This document shows positions 1 through 6,268 of a DNA stretch of 6,599 nucleotides, in pieces. Where the stretch lies: assembly GCA_020849935.1 (NCBI GenBank), contig JADZFJ010000265.1:1-6599 (forward strand), given 5' to 3'. Every line of letters starts with the position of its first letter. The stretch's first letter is position 1. Made by a program: the position numbers and the translations under genes. The stretch comes from Crocinitomix sp. (lineage in GTDB: Bacteria > Bacteroidota > Bacteroidia > Flavobacteriales_D > Crocinitomicaceae). The notes beneath the pieces were generated by a model. The model was not told the DNA's origin, made no database searches, and was given only the letters and a program-made list of their open reading frames with translations.

Positions 1-926
1 ACAAATTTGAAAAAGCATTTAACGAAATCATCGAACAGGACGACAAAGTTGAGCCGAGAGATTGGATGCCCGAAAAATATCGAAAAACACTTATTCGTCA
101 AGTTTCGCAGCACGCACATTCTGAGGTGATTGGTATGCAACCTGAAGGGAATTGGTTACTTCGTGCTCCTTCTTTGCGCTCAAAACAAGTGTTATTGGCT
201 AAAATTCAGGATGAAGCAGGACATGGTTTGTATCTATACAGTGTTGCTGAAACATTGGGGGTTACACGCGAAGAATTGATTGAACAATTACATAGCCAAG
301 AAGCAAAATATTCAAGTATTTTTAATTATCCAACCTTAACTTGGGCCGATATGGGTGCGGTTGGTTGGTTGGTTGATGGTGCAGCCATTGTGAACCAAGT
401 TTCTTTGCAACGAACTTCTTACGGTCCTTATTCAAGAGGGATGATTCGCATTTGTAAGGAGGAAAGTTTCCACCAACGTCAAGGATACGAGATTATGGTG
501 CAAATGGCCTTTGGAACGCCTGAACAAAAAGAAATGGCGCAAGATGCATTGAACCGTTTTTGGGAACCTGCCTTAATGATGTTTGGTCCGCACGACGCTG
601 AATCTGCACATTCGAGTGAATCAATGGCGTGGAAAATTAAACGTGAATCAAACGACCATTTAAGACAACGATTCATCGACCGAACTGTTCCGCAAGCGGA
701 ATATCTTGGGTTGACGATTCCAGATAAAAATTTGAAATTAAATCCAACCACAGGTAGTTACGAGCACAGCCCATTTAATTGGGATGAGTTTTGGAACGTG
801 GTAAATGGCAATGGCCCTTGCAATCAAGAGCGATTAGACCATCATAAAAAAGTACATAGTGACAATGCGTGGGTACGCGAAGCAGCAGCTGCTTACGCTG
901 CAAAAACAGAAACAATCGTAGCTTAA
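1..926 (+). CDS. paaA: Phenylacetyl-CoA 1,2-epoxidase catalytic subunit PaaA (5' partial)
   Basis: PaaA is the di-iron catalytic subunit of the multicomponent monooxygenase that epoxidises the ring of phenylacetyl-CoA in the cytoplasm. The reading frame is open from base 3, and the residues before the ATG at 66 already match the family (a [18 protein letters not shown] stretch, as in E. coli PaaA). That ATG is therefore internal and the true start lies left of the window. About 307 residues are visible, against just over 300 for the usual protein, so only a few residues are missing. Counting from Met-66, the likely iron ligands are Glu20 (HAHSE), Glu50 and His53 (DEAGH), Asp104 (WLVDGA), and Glu133 and His136 (KEESFH). 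The NYPTLTWAD and [11 protein letters not shown] stretches are also typical. The frame is intact to the TAA, and paaB starts 12 bases later. Identity is near certain from the family-wide motifs and gene order. Confidence 0.97.
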   Translation, partial: KFEKAFNEIIEQDDKVEPRDWMPEKYRKTLIRQVSQHAHSEVIGMQPEGNWLLRAPSLRSKQVLLAKIQDEAGHGLYLYSVAETLGVTREELIEQLHSQEAKYSSIFNYPTLTWADMGAVGWLVDGAAIVNQVSLQRTSYGPYSRGMIRICKEESFHQRQGYEIMVQMAFGTPEQKEMAQDALNRFWEPALMMFGPHDAESAHSSESMAWKIKRESNDHLRQRFIDRTVPQAEYLGLTIPDKNLKLNPTTGSYEHSPFNWDEFWNVVNGNGPCNQERLDHHKKVHSDNAWVREAAAAYAAKTETIVA

Positions 927-938
927 AAAACAACGTTT

Positions 939-1223
939 ATGGATACAGGAGATAAAGTTTGGGAAGTATTTGTTCAGAAAAAAGGTGGACAACCCTTTAA
1001 ACATGCTGGAAGCTGTCATGGATATGACAAAAAAATGGCCATTCAAAATGCCCGTGACTTATACACCCGTCGTGGTGAAGGAAGAGCCTTGTGGGTAGTA
1101 CCAGCTGATGCCATTGTGTCCGTTCCTTTTGACGAAGAAGATGCTTATTTTGATCCAGGGGATGATAAGGTGTACAGACACGCCACTTTTTACAAAATTC
1201 CTGATGGGGTAAATTACCTTTAA
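939..1223 (+). CDS. paaB: Phenylacetyl-CoA epoxidase subunit PaaB
   Basis: PaaB is the small, non-catalytic subunit of the phenylacetyl-CoA epoxidase. In the known complex it bridges PaaA-PaaC heterodimers into a larger assembly. The product is 94 residues, the usual length. It opens with the characteristic WEVFVQKKGGQPFKHAGS segment (residues 8-25), followed by A-[IV]-QNARDLYTRRGEG and an LWVVPADAI core. It has no membrane segment or signal peptide. It begins 12 bases after the paaA stop and ends 10 bases before paaC, so it is surely in the same operon. The upstream sequence is A-rich with no clear Shine-Dalgarno, as is common in Bacteroidota. The start is supported because the conserved block follows within a few residues. 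Confidence 0.96.
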   Translation: MDTGDKVWEVFVQKKGGQPFKHAGSCHGYDKKMAIQNARDLYTRRGEGRALWVVPADAIVSVPFDEEDAYFDPGDDKVYRHATFYKIPDGVNYL

Positions 1224-1233
1224 TTCAACTGAG

Positions 1234-1986
1234 ATGAAAATTAGTATTGAAAAAAGTGAAGCGCGTTTTTTATTGCGTTTGGCGGATACCTCCACCATTC
1301 TTGGGCAACGTCTGGCTGAAATGTGTAGCCGAGGACCGATTTTAGAAGAAGATATCGCACTATCAAATATTTCGCTTGATTTGTTTGGACGCGCTGAAGA
1401 ATTATACAAACTCATTTGTACGATTGAAAACGCGAGTTATTCGCCAGATGATTTAGTATTTAGACGGAACGAACGTGAATATTTCAACTTAAAATTGGTC
1501 GAGCAACCAAACGATGATTTTGCTTGGGTAATTGCGCGACAATTTATGCACGATATTTATGCGAAAGCCGTTTTTAGCCAGTTGGTAAATTCTAAAAACA
1601 GCGAACTTGCTGGTTTGGCGGCAAAGGTGTTGAAGGAAATTAAGTACAGTTATATTCATTCCAAAGATTGGATGGAACGACTTGGGTTAGGTACTGAAGA
1701 AAGTAATACACGACTTCAACGTGCCGTTGATCATTTGATGAAATACGTGGAAGAAATTTTTATGTTTGATGCTGTTGATCAAGAAAATTTAGCGGATTGT
1801 GCGTTAATTCATACCACATGGGAAAATGATTTTAACCAAACGTTGGCAGCTTGTAATCTTGTTCGTAAACCAGTCATGCCGTTAACAATGCGTGATTACC
1901 GAGATGGATTTCACAGTGAACATTTGGGGACGATGTTGAGTGTGATGCAATATTTGCCTCGGGCATATCCAGATGCAAAATGGTAA
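1234..1986 (+). CDS. paaC: Phenylacetyl-CoA epoxidase structural subunit PaaC
   Basis: PaaC is a ferritin-like protein related to PaaA that pairs with it and is needed for a stable, active epoxidase, but it is regarded as structural rather than catalytic. The product is 250 residues, close to the E. coli protein (about 248). Family landmarks in order are LADTSTILGQRLAEMC near residue 16, DIALSNISLDLFGRAEELY near 40, RNEREYFNLKLVEQPN near 78, KVLKEIKYSYIHSKDWMERLG near 132, and a C-terminal HSEHLGTMLSVMQYLPR block. The ATG at 1234 leaves a short leader before the first conserved helix, as in homologues. The stop overlaps the start of paaD by 7 bases, suggesting translational coupling. Confidence 0.96.
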   Translation: MKISIEKSEARFLLRLADTSTILGQRLAEMCSRGPILEEDIALSNISLDLFGRAEELYKLICTIENASYSPDDLVFRRNEREYFNLKLVEQPNDDFAWVIARQFMHDIYAKAVFSQLVNSKNSELAGLAAKVLKEIKYSYIHSKDWMERLGLGTEESNTRLQRAVDHLMKYVEEIFMFDAVDQENLADCALIHTTWENDFNQTLAACNLVRKPVMPLTMRDYRDGFHSEHLGTMLSVMQYLPRAYPDAKW

Positions 1987-2450
1987 ATCCTGAACACACC
2001 GCTCAAATTTGGTCGATTTTAGAACAGGTTCCTGATCCTGAAATTCCGATTATTAATTTGGTTGAACTTGGTGTGATTCGAGAGGTGGAGATTTTAAATG
2101 ATCAAAATGATTTAAAAATTACCATCACACCAACGTATACAGGTTGTCCGGCTAAAAAATTATTTGAAGATTTAATTTTGGAAAAACTTCATGAAAATGG
2201 GTATCCGAAGGTGGAAATCATTTCTAAATTAAATCCGGCTTGGACAACTGAATGGCTATCTGAAAAAACCAAGGAAAAATTGATGAAAGAAGGGATATCG
2301 CCTCCAACCATCGGCGACCGGATTGTTCAATGTCCTCTTTGTAAATCTGAAAACACAAAAATGGTGAGTGCGTTTGGATCAACTCCTTGCCAATCGCTTT
2401 ACACCTGTAACGAATGCAAAGAGCCGTTTAATTATTTCAAATGCCATTAG
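1980..2450 (+). CDS. paaD: Phenylacetate pathway Fe-S maturation protein PaaD
   Basis: PaaD belongs to the MIP18/DUF59 family and is thought to help assemble a metal centre, probably the Fe-S cluster of the reductase PaaE. It is not a catalytic subunit of the epoxidase. The 156-residue product has an N-terminal DUF59 domain with DPEIP (19-23) and the conserved TGCPA cysteine (Cys56). A PaaD-type C-terminal cysteine module follows, with Cys118/Cys121 (CPLC), Cys137, Cys143/Cys146 (CNEC) and Cys155, which probably binds zinc or Fe-S. This C-terminal extension separates PaaD from generic DUF59 proteins such as SufT. The ATG lies within the last codons of paaC (7-base overlap), and the conserved region starts soon after it. 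It is the last paa gene visible, since murB follows. Confidence 0.95.
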   Translation: MVNPEHTAQIWSILEQVPDPEIPIINLVELGVIREVEILNDQNDLKITITPTYTGCPAKKLFEDLILEKLHENGYPKVEIISKLNPAWTTEWLSEKTKEKLMKEGISPPTIGDRIVQCPLCKSENTKMVSAFGSTPCQSLYTCNECKEPFNYFKCH

Positions 2451-2483
2451 TTCCATGCTTTTAATCCGATTAACTAAGCGGTA

Positions 2484-2513
2484 TTGATAAGTGATCACTT
2501 TCATGCGAATTTG
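2484..2513 (+). promoter_or_regulatory. Candidate murB promoter (Bacteroidota type)
   Basis: A TTG at 2484-2486 is followed after exactly 19 bases by CGAATTTG at 2506-2513. The Bacteroidota primary promoter is TTG-N19-TAnnTTTG. Here the TTTG half of the -7 box and the spacing fit, but the TA half does not. Transcription would begin near 2520, about 35 bases before the murB ATG. A perfect palindrome occupies the spacer. The match is imperfect, and read-through from paaD remains possible. Confidence 0.35.
2489..2500. repeat. 12-bp perfect palindrome, possible operator
   Basis: AAGTGATCACTT reads the same on both strands and lies in the 104-base gap between paaD and murB. With one bulged base (2488) the symmetry extends three more bases, TGA (2485-2487) against TCA (2501-2503). 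No T-tract follows, so it does not look like an intrinsic terminator. Its place between the -33 and -7 elements of the candidate promoter suits a dimeric repressor site, but this is inference from position only. Confidence 0.4.
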
Positions 2514-2554
2514 GAGCTAATAAGTTCTTAATTTTGGACAGCAAATGCCAATTT

Positions 2555-3568
2555 ATGATACAAACCAAGGTTGATCTTTTTCCGAATAATACCTTTGGAA
2601 TTCATGCCTATGCCGAACGTTTTGCCGTTTTTAAGACGGTGGATGAATTAAAAACTCTTCTAAAAGATCATCAAGCTACCGAAAGCCAAATTACTATTTT
2701 AGGTGGTGGCAGCAATATTTTGTTGACAAAAGATCAAGCCGGCTTAGTCTTAAAAAACGAATTAAAGGGAATAAAGATTGTAGACGAAGATGACTCGTTT
2801 GCCTATGTTTGTGCGGCAGGTGGTGAGTCGTGGCACGATTTTGTCTGTTTTGCCATTGACAATAAGTTGGGTGGCATTGAAAATTTATCCTTGATTCCAG
2901 GAAGTGTTGGTGCAGCACCCATGCAAAATATTGGTGCGTACGGGGTTGAAATTAAGGATGTATTCCATTCCCTCGAAGCCTTAAATAGATCCGAATTAAC
3001 GCTCCAAACATTTACGCATGATGACTGTAAATTCGGCTACCGAGAAAGCGTGTTTAAAAACGAATTAAAAGGACAATTTGTAATTACCAGCTTGACCTTG
3101 AAACTTTCCAAAGTTCACACGTTGAACACAAGTTATGGCGCCATTGATACGTTTTTAGCTGACAAAGGAATCAAACAACCAACCATTAAAGACGTGAGTG
3201 AAGCGGTGATTGCGATTCGACAATCGAAATTACCAGACCCCAAAAAGATCGGAAATTCAGGTAGTTTTTTTAAAAATCCGGTCATTTCTTTGGACCAATT
3301 TAAGACTTTACAACAAAAATTCCCGACCATTGCCCATTATTTAAATGCAGATGAAACAGTAAAACTTGCGGCAGGTTGGTTGATTGAAACAGCAGGTTGG
3401 AAAGGCAAAACAATTGGCAATTATGGGGTTCATAAAAATCAAGCCTTGGTACTTGTTAATTACGGTGGCGCAACGGGTAAAGAAATTTACGACCTTTCCG
3501 AATCCATTTTGCAAAGTGTTAAAAGTATGTTTGGAATTGAGTTAGAACGTGAGGTCAATATTTTGTAA
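2555..3568 (+). CDS. murB: UDP-N-acetylenolpyruvoylglucosamine reductase MurB
   Basis: MurB is the cytoplasmic FAD enzyme that reduces UDP-GlcNAc-enolpyruvate to UDP-N-acetylmuramate with NADPH, the second committed step of peptidoglycan synthesis. The ATG at 2555 gives 337 residues beginning MIQTKVDLFPNNTFG, which matches the usual N-terminus. An in-frame TTG at 2534 would add seven residues with no family support. FAD-binding landmarks are NTFG (12-15), ILGGGSN (to residue 54) and the IPGSVGAAPMQNIGAYG loop (114-130). YRES (162-165) carries the conserved active-site Arg163. GNSGSFFKNP holds the catalytic Ser237 (Ser229 in E. coli), and the C-terminal LEREV holds the conserved Glu. Length and layout fit type I MurB. 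It lies on the same strand as paa but has no pathway link to it. Confidence 0.96.
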   Translation: MIQTKVDLFPNNTFGIHAYAERFAVFKTVDELKTLLKDHQATESQITILGGGSNILLTKDQAGLVLKNELKGIKIVDEDDSFAYVCAAGGESWHDFVCFAIDNKLGGIENLSLIPGSVGAAPMQNIGAYGVEIKDVFHSLEALNRSELTLQTFTHDDCKFGYRESVFKNELKGQFVITSLTLKLSKVHTLNTSYGAIDTFLADKGIKQPTIKDVSEAVIAIRQSKLPDPKKIGNSGSFFKNPVISLDQFKTLQQKFPTIAHYLNADETVKLAAGWLIETAGWKGKTIGNYGVHKNQALVLVNYGGATGKEIYDLSESILQSVKSMFGIELEREVNIL

Positions 3569-3673
3569 AACAACTAAAAAAATCACGCTTAATTTCTGAA
3601 AATATACCTCTTTTGTCAAAACAGGTACTAGTTACATGTGGGACAATTTTTTGGTATTTCGTTGTGTTTTATA

Positions 3674-3703
3674 TTGATTAAAGTGTTTTAAATCATTGGT
3701 TTG
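3674..3703 (+). promoter_or_regulatory. Candidate promoter of the heme lipoprotein gene
   Basis: TTG at 3674-3676, a 19-base spacer and TTGGTTTG at 3696-3703 match the Bacteroidota TTG-N19-TAnnTTTG promoter with one mismatch in the -7 box. This is the best match I see in the 264-base gap after murB. It would give a transcript starting near 3710 and a leader of roughly 120 bases before the ATG at 3833. This suggests that the lipoprotein gene is transcribed separately from murB. Confidence 0.5.
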
Positions 3704-3733
3704 TATTTTTAAACAAACTAAGTATTTTTCTCC

Positions 3734-3756
3734 AAAACCGTCCAAAAATTGGTTTT
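3734..3756 (+). other. Small inverted repeat in the 5' leader of the heme lipoprotein gene
   Basis: AAAACC (3734-3739) and GGTTTT (3751-3756) can pair around an 11-base loop. The inner CCAA/TTGG bases offer an alternative pairing, and TCCAAAA occurs twice (3731-3737 and 3741-3747). It lies between the candidate promoter and the start codon. No known riboswitch or leader family is recognisable, and the stem is short and AT-rich, so it may be chance. Confidence 0.2.
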
Positions 3757-3832
3757 ACGCCGTGGCTAACTTTTCTGCTTTTTGGTTGGGATTATTTTTT
3801 CCTTATTATTGTCAAAAAAATACCTAACCAAT

Positions 3833-5287
3833 ATGAAAACTAAAATATTTATCTTTTCCATTTTGAGCTTATCGCTCCTTTTTACCAGTTGTGGTGGTAC
3901 TGACGAAACAACCGAACTGACCGAACAATTAACTGATACAATACAATCTGACTCATCCACTTGCGATTGTGAGTCGGCTTGGTTTAATCAATCCACCATT
4001 CTTCCTCCAGAAGAAGGACCAACGAGTGCTTTTGGCGCTTCCTCTACGATCAATTGTTTATTTCACCAATGGTCGTGGCAAAAATTTCTTTATTTAACCC
4101 AAGTACCAAGTGGCGAAACTTTGCCATTTTTCTTGAGTAAAATGACCCAAGTAACCAGTGAAATGGTGCCAGTTGGTGATCAAAATGCGCCAATTGAGCT
4201 TGTTGAAAATGCGCAAGCTGGTGGGGGCGGACTTTTAACCACCAACCCAACTTTTGGCGATGGAACTAACATGGTTTATTATTCGATTCACATCAGTGAT
4301 GAATTTAAAGCCGCGGCGTACGAATTTGAAGCGATGATTTTGGCTAACCCAGACAGCGTAAACAATTCACAAACCTTTCCAGTTGGTTCTGTTGAATTAA
4401 AAGTATCTTGGGTAAATGTAGCTTCGATTCCAGCCAATGAATTACCTAATTATTTTACTACCCAAGCGACAATTAACGGAACTGCCACAACGGTAGCGAT
4501 GTTAGGAATGCACGTGGTGGGTGTGGTTGAAAATCACCCTGAATTTATTTGGGCTACGTTTGAGCACAACGATTTAGCAGCTTATTACGATTGGGATGGT
4601 ACGACTAACGCAGATGTTCCAGTACAAGCTTCTTCCAATAAACTTTTGTTTAATTCGACACAAACGGGTAGTTTAAGCGATATTTTATGGACGTATGGAA
4701 ATAAAACTCCAAAAAACCCGAACAATGTATTTACCATTTACAAATACGGAACACCTAAAGTGCCAGGTGGAGGATTTATGACCACCACTAGTCAGGAAAA
4801 TGGACAAGAAAATTATGATAATATTGATCATTTAAATCAATCGGTGCATGATACCATCGCTGCAAAAAGTTTAAACCTTTGGACAAATTATTTCTACAAT
4901 GGTTCGTTGTGGATGAATATGGATGGGTTGACAAAAGCACAACAAATTGCTGCGATTGTGGCACGTGTGAATGATTTTGGAAATGCCAATGCAGGTGGAC
5001 CTTTAAGAGGTTCGGTTAACGCCTTTAATATTTCGATGGAAACCTACGAACAAACTGCTAGTCTTGCCAGTATTCATGGAATGACAGTGGATAGTTTAAT
5101 GAACTGTTTGGTGTGTCACGGACCAAGTTCGTATTTACAAATTGCTGGGGTTAAAAACGCCGTTTCTCCAACTTATATTAGCCATATTTTTATGAACTAT
5201 ATGAGTAAAGAAGATCCAAACATGACCTTACAAGATATCAGCAAAATGCGATTTAAATTGTTTAAAGCGCATCGAGACGCACAATAA
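3833..5287 (+). CDS. Lipoprotein with a single C-terminal c-type heme motif
   Basis: This is a predicted exported 484-residue lipoprotein of unknown function. The ATG at 3833 gives a clean signal peptide (MKTK, then a hydrophobic run) ending in a lipobox, FTS-Cys20. A TTG 17 codons upstream would bury it. The mature start CGGTDETTE is acidic, which may favour surface export in Bacteroidota. Visible features are Cys44-x-Cys46, an NCLFHQWSWQKFL segment (74-85), a VGSVELKVSW segment (184-193), GMHVVGVV (225-232), HPEFIWATFEH (235-245), and CLVCH (425-429). The CLVCH is a CxxCH covalent heme-attachment site about 55 residues from the C-terminus, with Met454, Met457, Met464 or His451 as possible distal ligands. 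I recall WATFEH plus late-CxxCH proteins in other phyla annotated only as hypothetical or cytochrome c family. The large N-terminal part matches no enzyme I know. A role in periplasmic or surface electron transfer is inference. Confidence 0.8.
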   Translation: MKTKIFIFSILSLSLLFTSCGGTDETTELTEQLTDTIQSDSSTCDCESAWFNQSTILPPEEGPTSAFGASSTINCLFHQWSWQKFLYLTQVPSGETLPFFLSKMTQVTSEMVPVGDQNAPIELVENAQAGGGGLLTTNPTFGDGTNMVYYSIHISDEFKAAAYEFEAMILANPDSVNNSQTFPVGSVELKVSWVNVASIPANELPNYFTTQATINGTATTVAMLGMHVVGVVENHPEFIWATFEHNDLAAYYDWDGTTNADVPVQASSNKLLFNSTQTGSLSDILWTYGNKTPKNPNNVFTIYKYGTPKVPGGGFMTTTSQENGQENYDNIDHLNQSVHDTIAAKSLNLWTNYFYNGSLWMNMDGLTKAQQIAAIVARVNDFGNANAGGPLRGSVNAFNISMETYEQTASLASIHGMTVDSLMNCLVCHGPSSYLQIAGVKNAVSPTYISHIFMNYMSKEDPNMTLQDISKMRFKLFKAHRDAQ

Positions 5288-5300
5288 ATTTTTCCCTAAT

Positions 5301-5335
5301 TAAATTCGAAGGTTTCCCTTACCTTCCTGGATTTA
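5301..5335. other. Imperfect stem-loop after the heme lipoprotein gene
   Basis: GAAGGT (5308-5313) pairs with ACCTTC (5321-5326) around a 7-base loop. The outer bases TAAAT (5301-5305) and ATTTA (5331-5335) can extend the stem across a small internal bulge. It lies 13 bases past the stop codon and just before the main terminator palindrome. It could be a 3'-end stabilising structure or an accident. Confidence 0.25.
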
Positions 5336-5341
5336 ATAGTT

Positions 5342-5377
5342 AAAATGCCACTTCTTGCGCAAGAAGTGGCATTTTTT
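5342..5377. terminator. Bidirectional intrinsic terminator between convergent genes
   Basis: Bases 5342-5375 form a 34-bp perfect palindrome. The left arm is AAAATGCCACTTCTTGC and the right arm is its exact complement. The + strand ends in six T (5372-5377), and on the - strand the run of A at 5342-5345 becomes a T tract. In RNA this gives a long GC-containing stem with a tiny loop followed by U residues, in either direction. It lies 54 bases after the + strand lipoprotein stop and about 140 bases past the stop of the - strand gene, so it can end both transcripts. Confidence 0.92.
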
Positions 5378-5400
5378 ATTCTACGTTATCTAAGTATTAG

Positions 5401-5422
5401 GCACCAGCGGGACGCTTGCGCC
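5401..5422. repeat. GC-rich short element, possible dispersed intergenic repeat
   Basis: Seventeen of these 22 bases are G or C, a sharp contrast with the AT-rich surroundings. The core AGCG-GGA-CGCT (5406-5416) is a small hairpin followed by TGCGCC. From memory, similar AGCGGGACGCTTGCGC strings recur between genes in many bacterial genomes, but I cannot check that here. It is non-coding, lying between the terminator and the end of the next gene. Confidence 0.4.
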
Positions 5423-5458
5423 AACACTACTAGTTAAAAGAATTAGGAAAAAGTCTCC

Positions 5459-5486
5459 CGCAGATTTCGCGGATTTTCGCAGATTG
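5459..5486. repeat. Three tandem CGC(A/G)GATT units, REP-like
   Basis: Three near-identical units lie in a row: CGCAGATTT (5459-5467), CGCGGATTTT (5468-5477) and CGCAGATTG (5478-5486), preceded by TCCCG. From memory, strings of the form cgcagatttcgcagattt are common dispersed intergenic repeats in Bacteroidota. No protein or known RNA is encoded. The internal tandem structure is seen directly, but the dispersed nature is not tested here. Confidence 0.55.
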
Positions 5487-5490
5487 GTTT

Positions 5491-5505
5491 CGCTATTTTC
5501 TAGCG
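5491..5505. other. Short hairpin near the stop of the - strand lipoprotein gene
   Basis: CGCTA (5491-5495) and TAGCG (5501-5505) pair around TTTTC. It lies 11 bases beyond the stop codon of the - strand gene. On the - strand it is followed by AAACC rather than T residues, so it is a poor intrinsic terminator alone. It may belong to the adjacent tandem repeat element. Confidence 0.25.
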
Positions 5506-5515
5506 TAAAGTGGAT

Positions 5516-6268
5516 TTAATAAGGTAATGCGCTTCCATATTCTTCCACCAAAGAAACTGTACATTGCGCATCTACCTTAACTTTCCAGAAATGATGTGCG
5601 AGACACCCTGTCATACATTGTCCCCAAGCATAGTCGAAAATAAAAATGTCGTGATCGGGATAAGGAAAATGTGAAATTGCTGAGCCATCTAAAATGTACC
5701 TGTTGAGAAAGACATTAGAGATATCTTCAATGTCCTGTAATTCTTGTTTTATGTAACGTACGTTGTTATTTTTTAAAGAGCCCATTGATAAAGTATTGTC
5801 ACCAGAGGTTTTGGAGATTGACTTGAATCCATAGTCGTTATACAGTTCGTTTAAAAAGGCATTGGAGGTATTGCCAGGGTTGGTAATCAGTTCATCATAT
5901 AATCCGGTGGTTGTGGTAAACTTCATGGAAAAGCTGGAAAGAATAAAACGATTGGTAACATGAACATTCCATTTATTGAGCATTTGGTGTATAGGTCCTG
6001 TAGTATTGCTCGCCGTGGTGTAGATGGCACTTAATTTTCCCAAGGTACAATTCACGGCATCTTGATTTAGGGCGATTTTATTAAAATCGACATGTGTTGA
6101 GTCGGAGGAGACTAATTGATAGGTGAGTTGTTCGGCATCCTCCAAAAAATAAGCGGACGAATAAGGATTGATGTATTTTTCCCCTATTTGACAGGTATCC
6201 AAAACTTTGTCTTTTCGACAACTGAAAATTGTGAGCACAATTCCTAAAAAAAAGATTAAGTTTCTCAT
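5516..6268 (-). CDS. Lipoprotein of unknown function with C-terminal CxTGC domain
   Basis: I do not recognise this gene by name. The ATG at 6268 gives 250 residues with a typical lipoprotein signal, MRNLIFFLGIVLTIFS-Cys17, then a charged RKDK. An ATG 13 codons upstream (6307) would put a long, charged stretch before the signal and is less likely. No transmembrane segment follows, so the product should be anchored in the outer or inner membrane. The middle part (about 30-190) is Asn/Thr/Ser-rich and helical-looking, with no known motif. The last 52 residues form a conserved unit: HFPYPDHDIFIFDYAW, Cys218-MTG-Cys222, HHFWKVKVD, Cys236, and an EEYG-x2-LP end. The same unit closes the neighbouring upstream gene, 33 of 52 residues identical. 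The cysteines may form a disulfide or bind a metal. It is convergent with the heme lipoprotein gene. Confidence 0.8.
   Translation of the reverse strand: MRNLIFFLGIVLTIFSCRKDKVLDTCQIGEKYINPYSSAYFLEDAEQLTYQLVSSDSTHVDFNKIALNQDAVNCTLGKLSAIYTTASNTTGPIHQMLNKWNVHVTNRFILSSFSMKFTTTTGLYDELITNPGNTSNAFLNELYNDYGFKSISKTSGDNTLSMGSLKNNNVRYIKQELQDIEDISNVFLNRYILDGSAISHFPYPDHDIFIFDYAWGQCMTGCLAHHFWKVKVDAQCTVSLVEEYGSALPY

Noticed and set aside
479..751. 90-residue open frame on the - strand inside paaA
   Set aside because: It is antisense to a strongly conserved gene, has no recognisable domain and lacks start-site support, so it is a shadow frame.
834..1415. Two open frames on the - strand across paaA/paaB/paaC
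   Set aside because: They cross three conserved + strand genes and have composition typical of antisense translation (Cys/Phe/Ser-rich), with no family match.
2534..2554. TTG at 2534 as the murB start
   Set aside because: It adds seven residues absent from MurB proteins. The ATG at 2555 gives the standard N-terminus.
2694..3330. Two short - strand frames inside murB
   Set aside because: They are fully antisense to conserved MurB motifs and show no plausible protein features.
3782..3832. TTG at 3782 as the start of the heme lipoprotein
   Set aside because: It places 17 residues before a well-formed lipoprotein signal peptide that starts at ATG 3833.
3766..3960. 64-residue - strand frame over the start of the heme lipoprotein gene
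   Set aside because: It overlaps the signal peptide region in antisense and has no motif.
4050..4250. 66-residue - strand frame inside the heme lipoprotein gene, with a repetitive HFQQAQLAHFDHQLAPF pattern
   Set aside because: The repetition comes from the + strand codons of a conserved gene. There is no separate promoter or homology.
5378..5515. CRISPR-like array from the tandem repeats
   Set aside because: The units are only 9-10 bases, directly adjacent, with no spacers and no cas genes.
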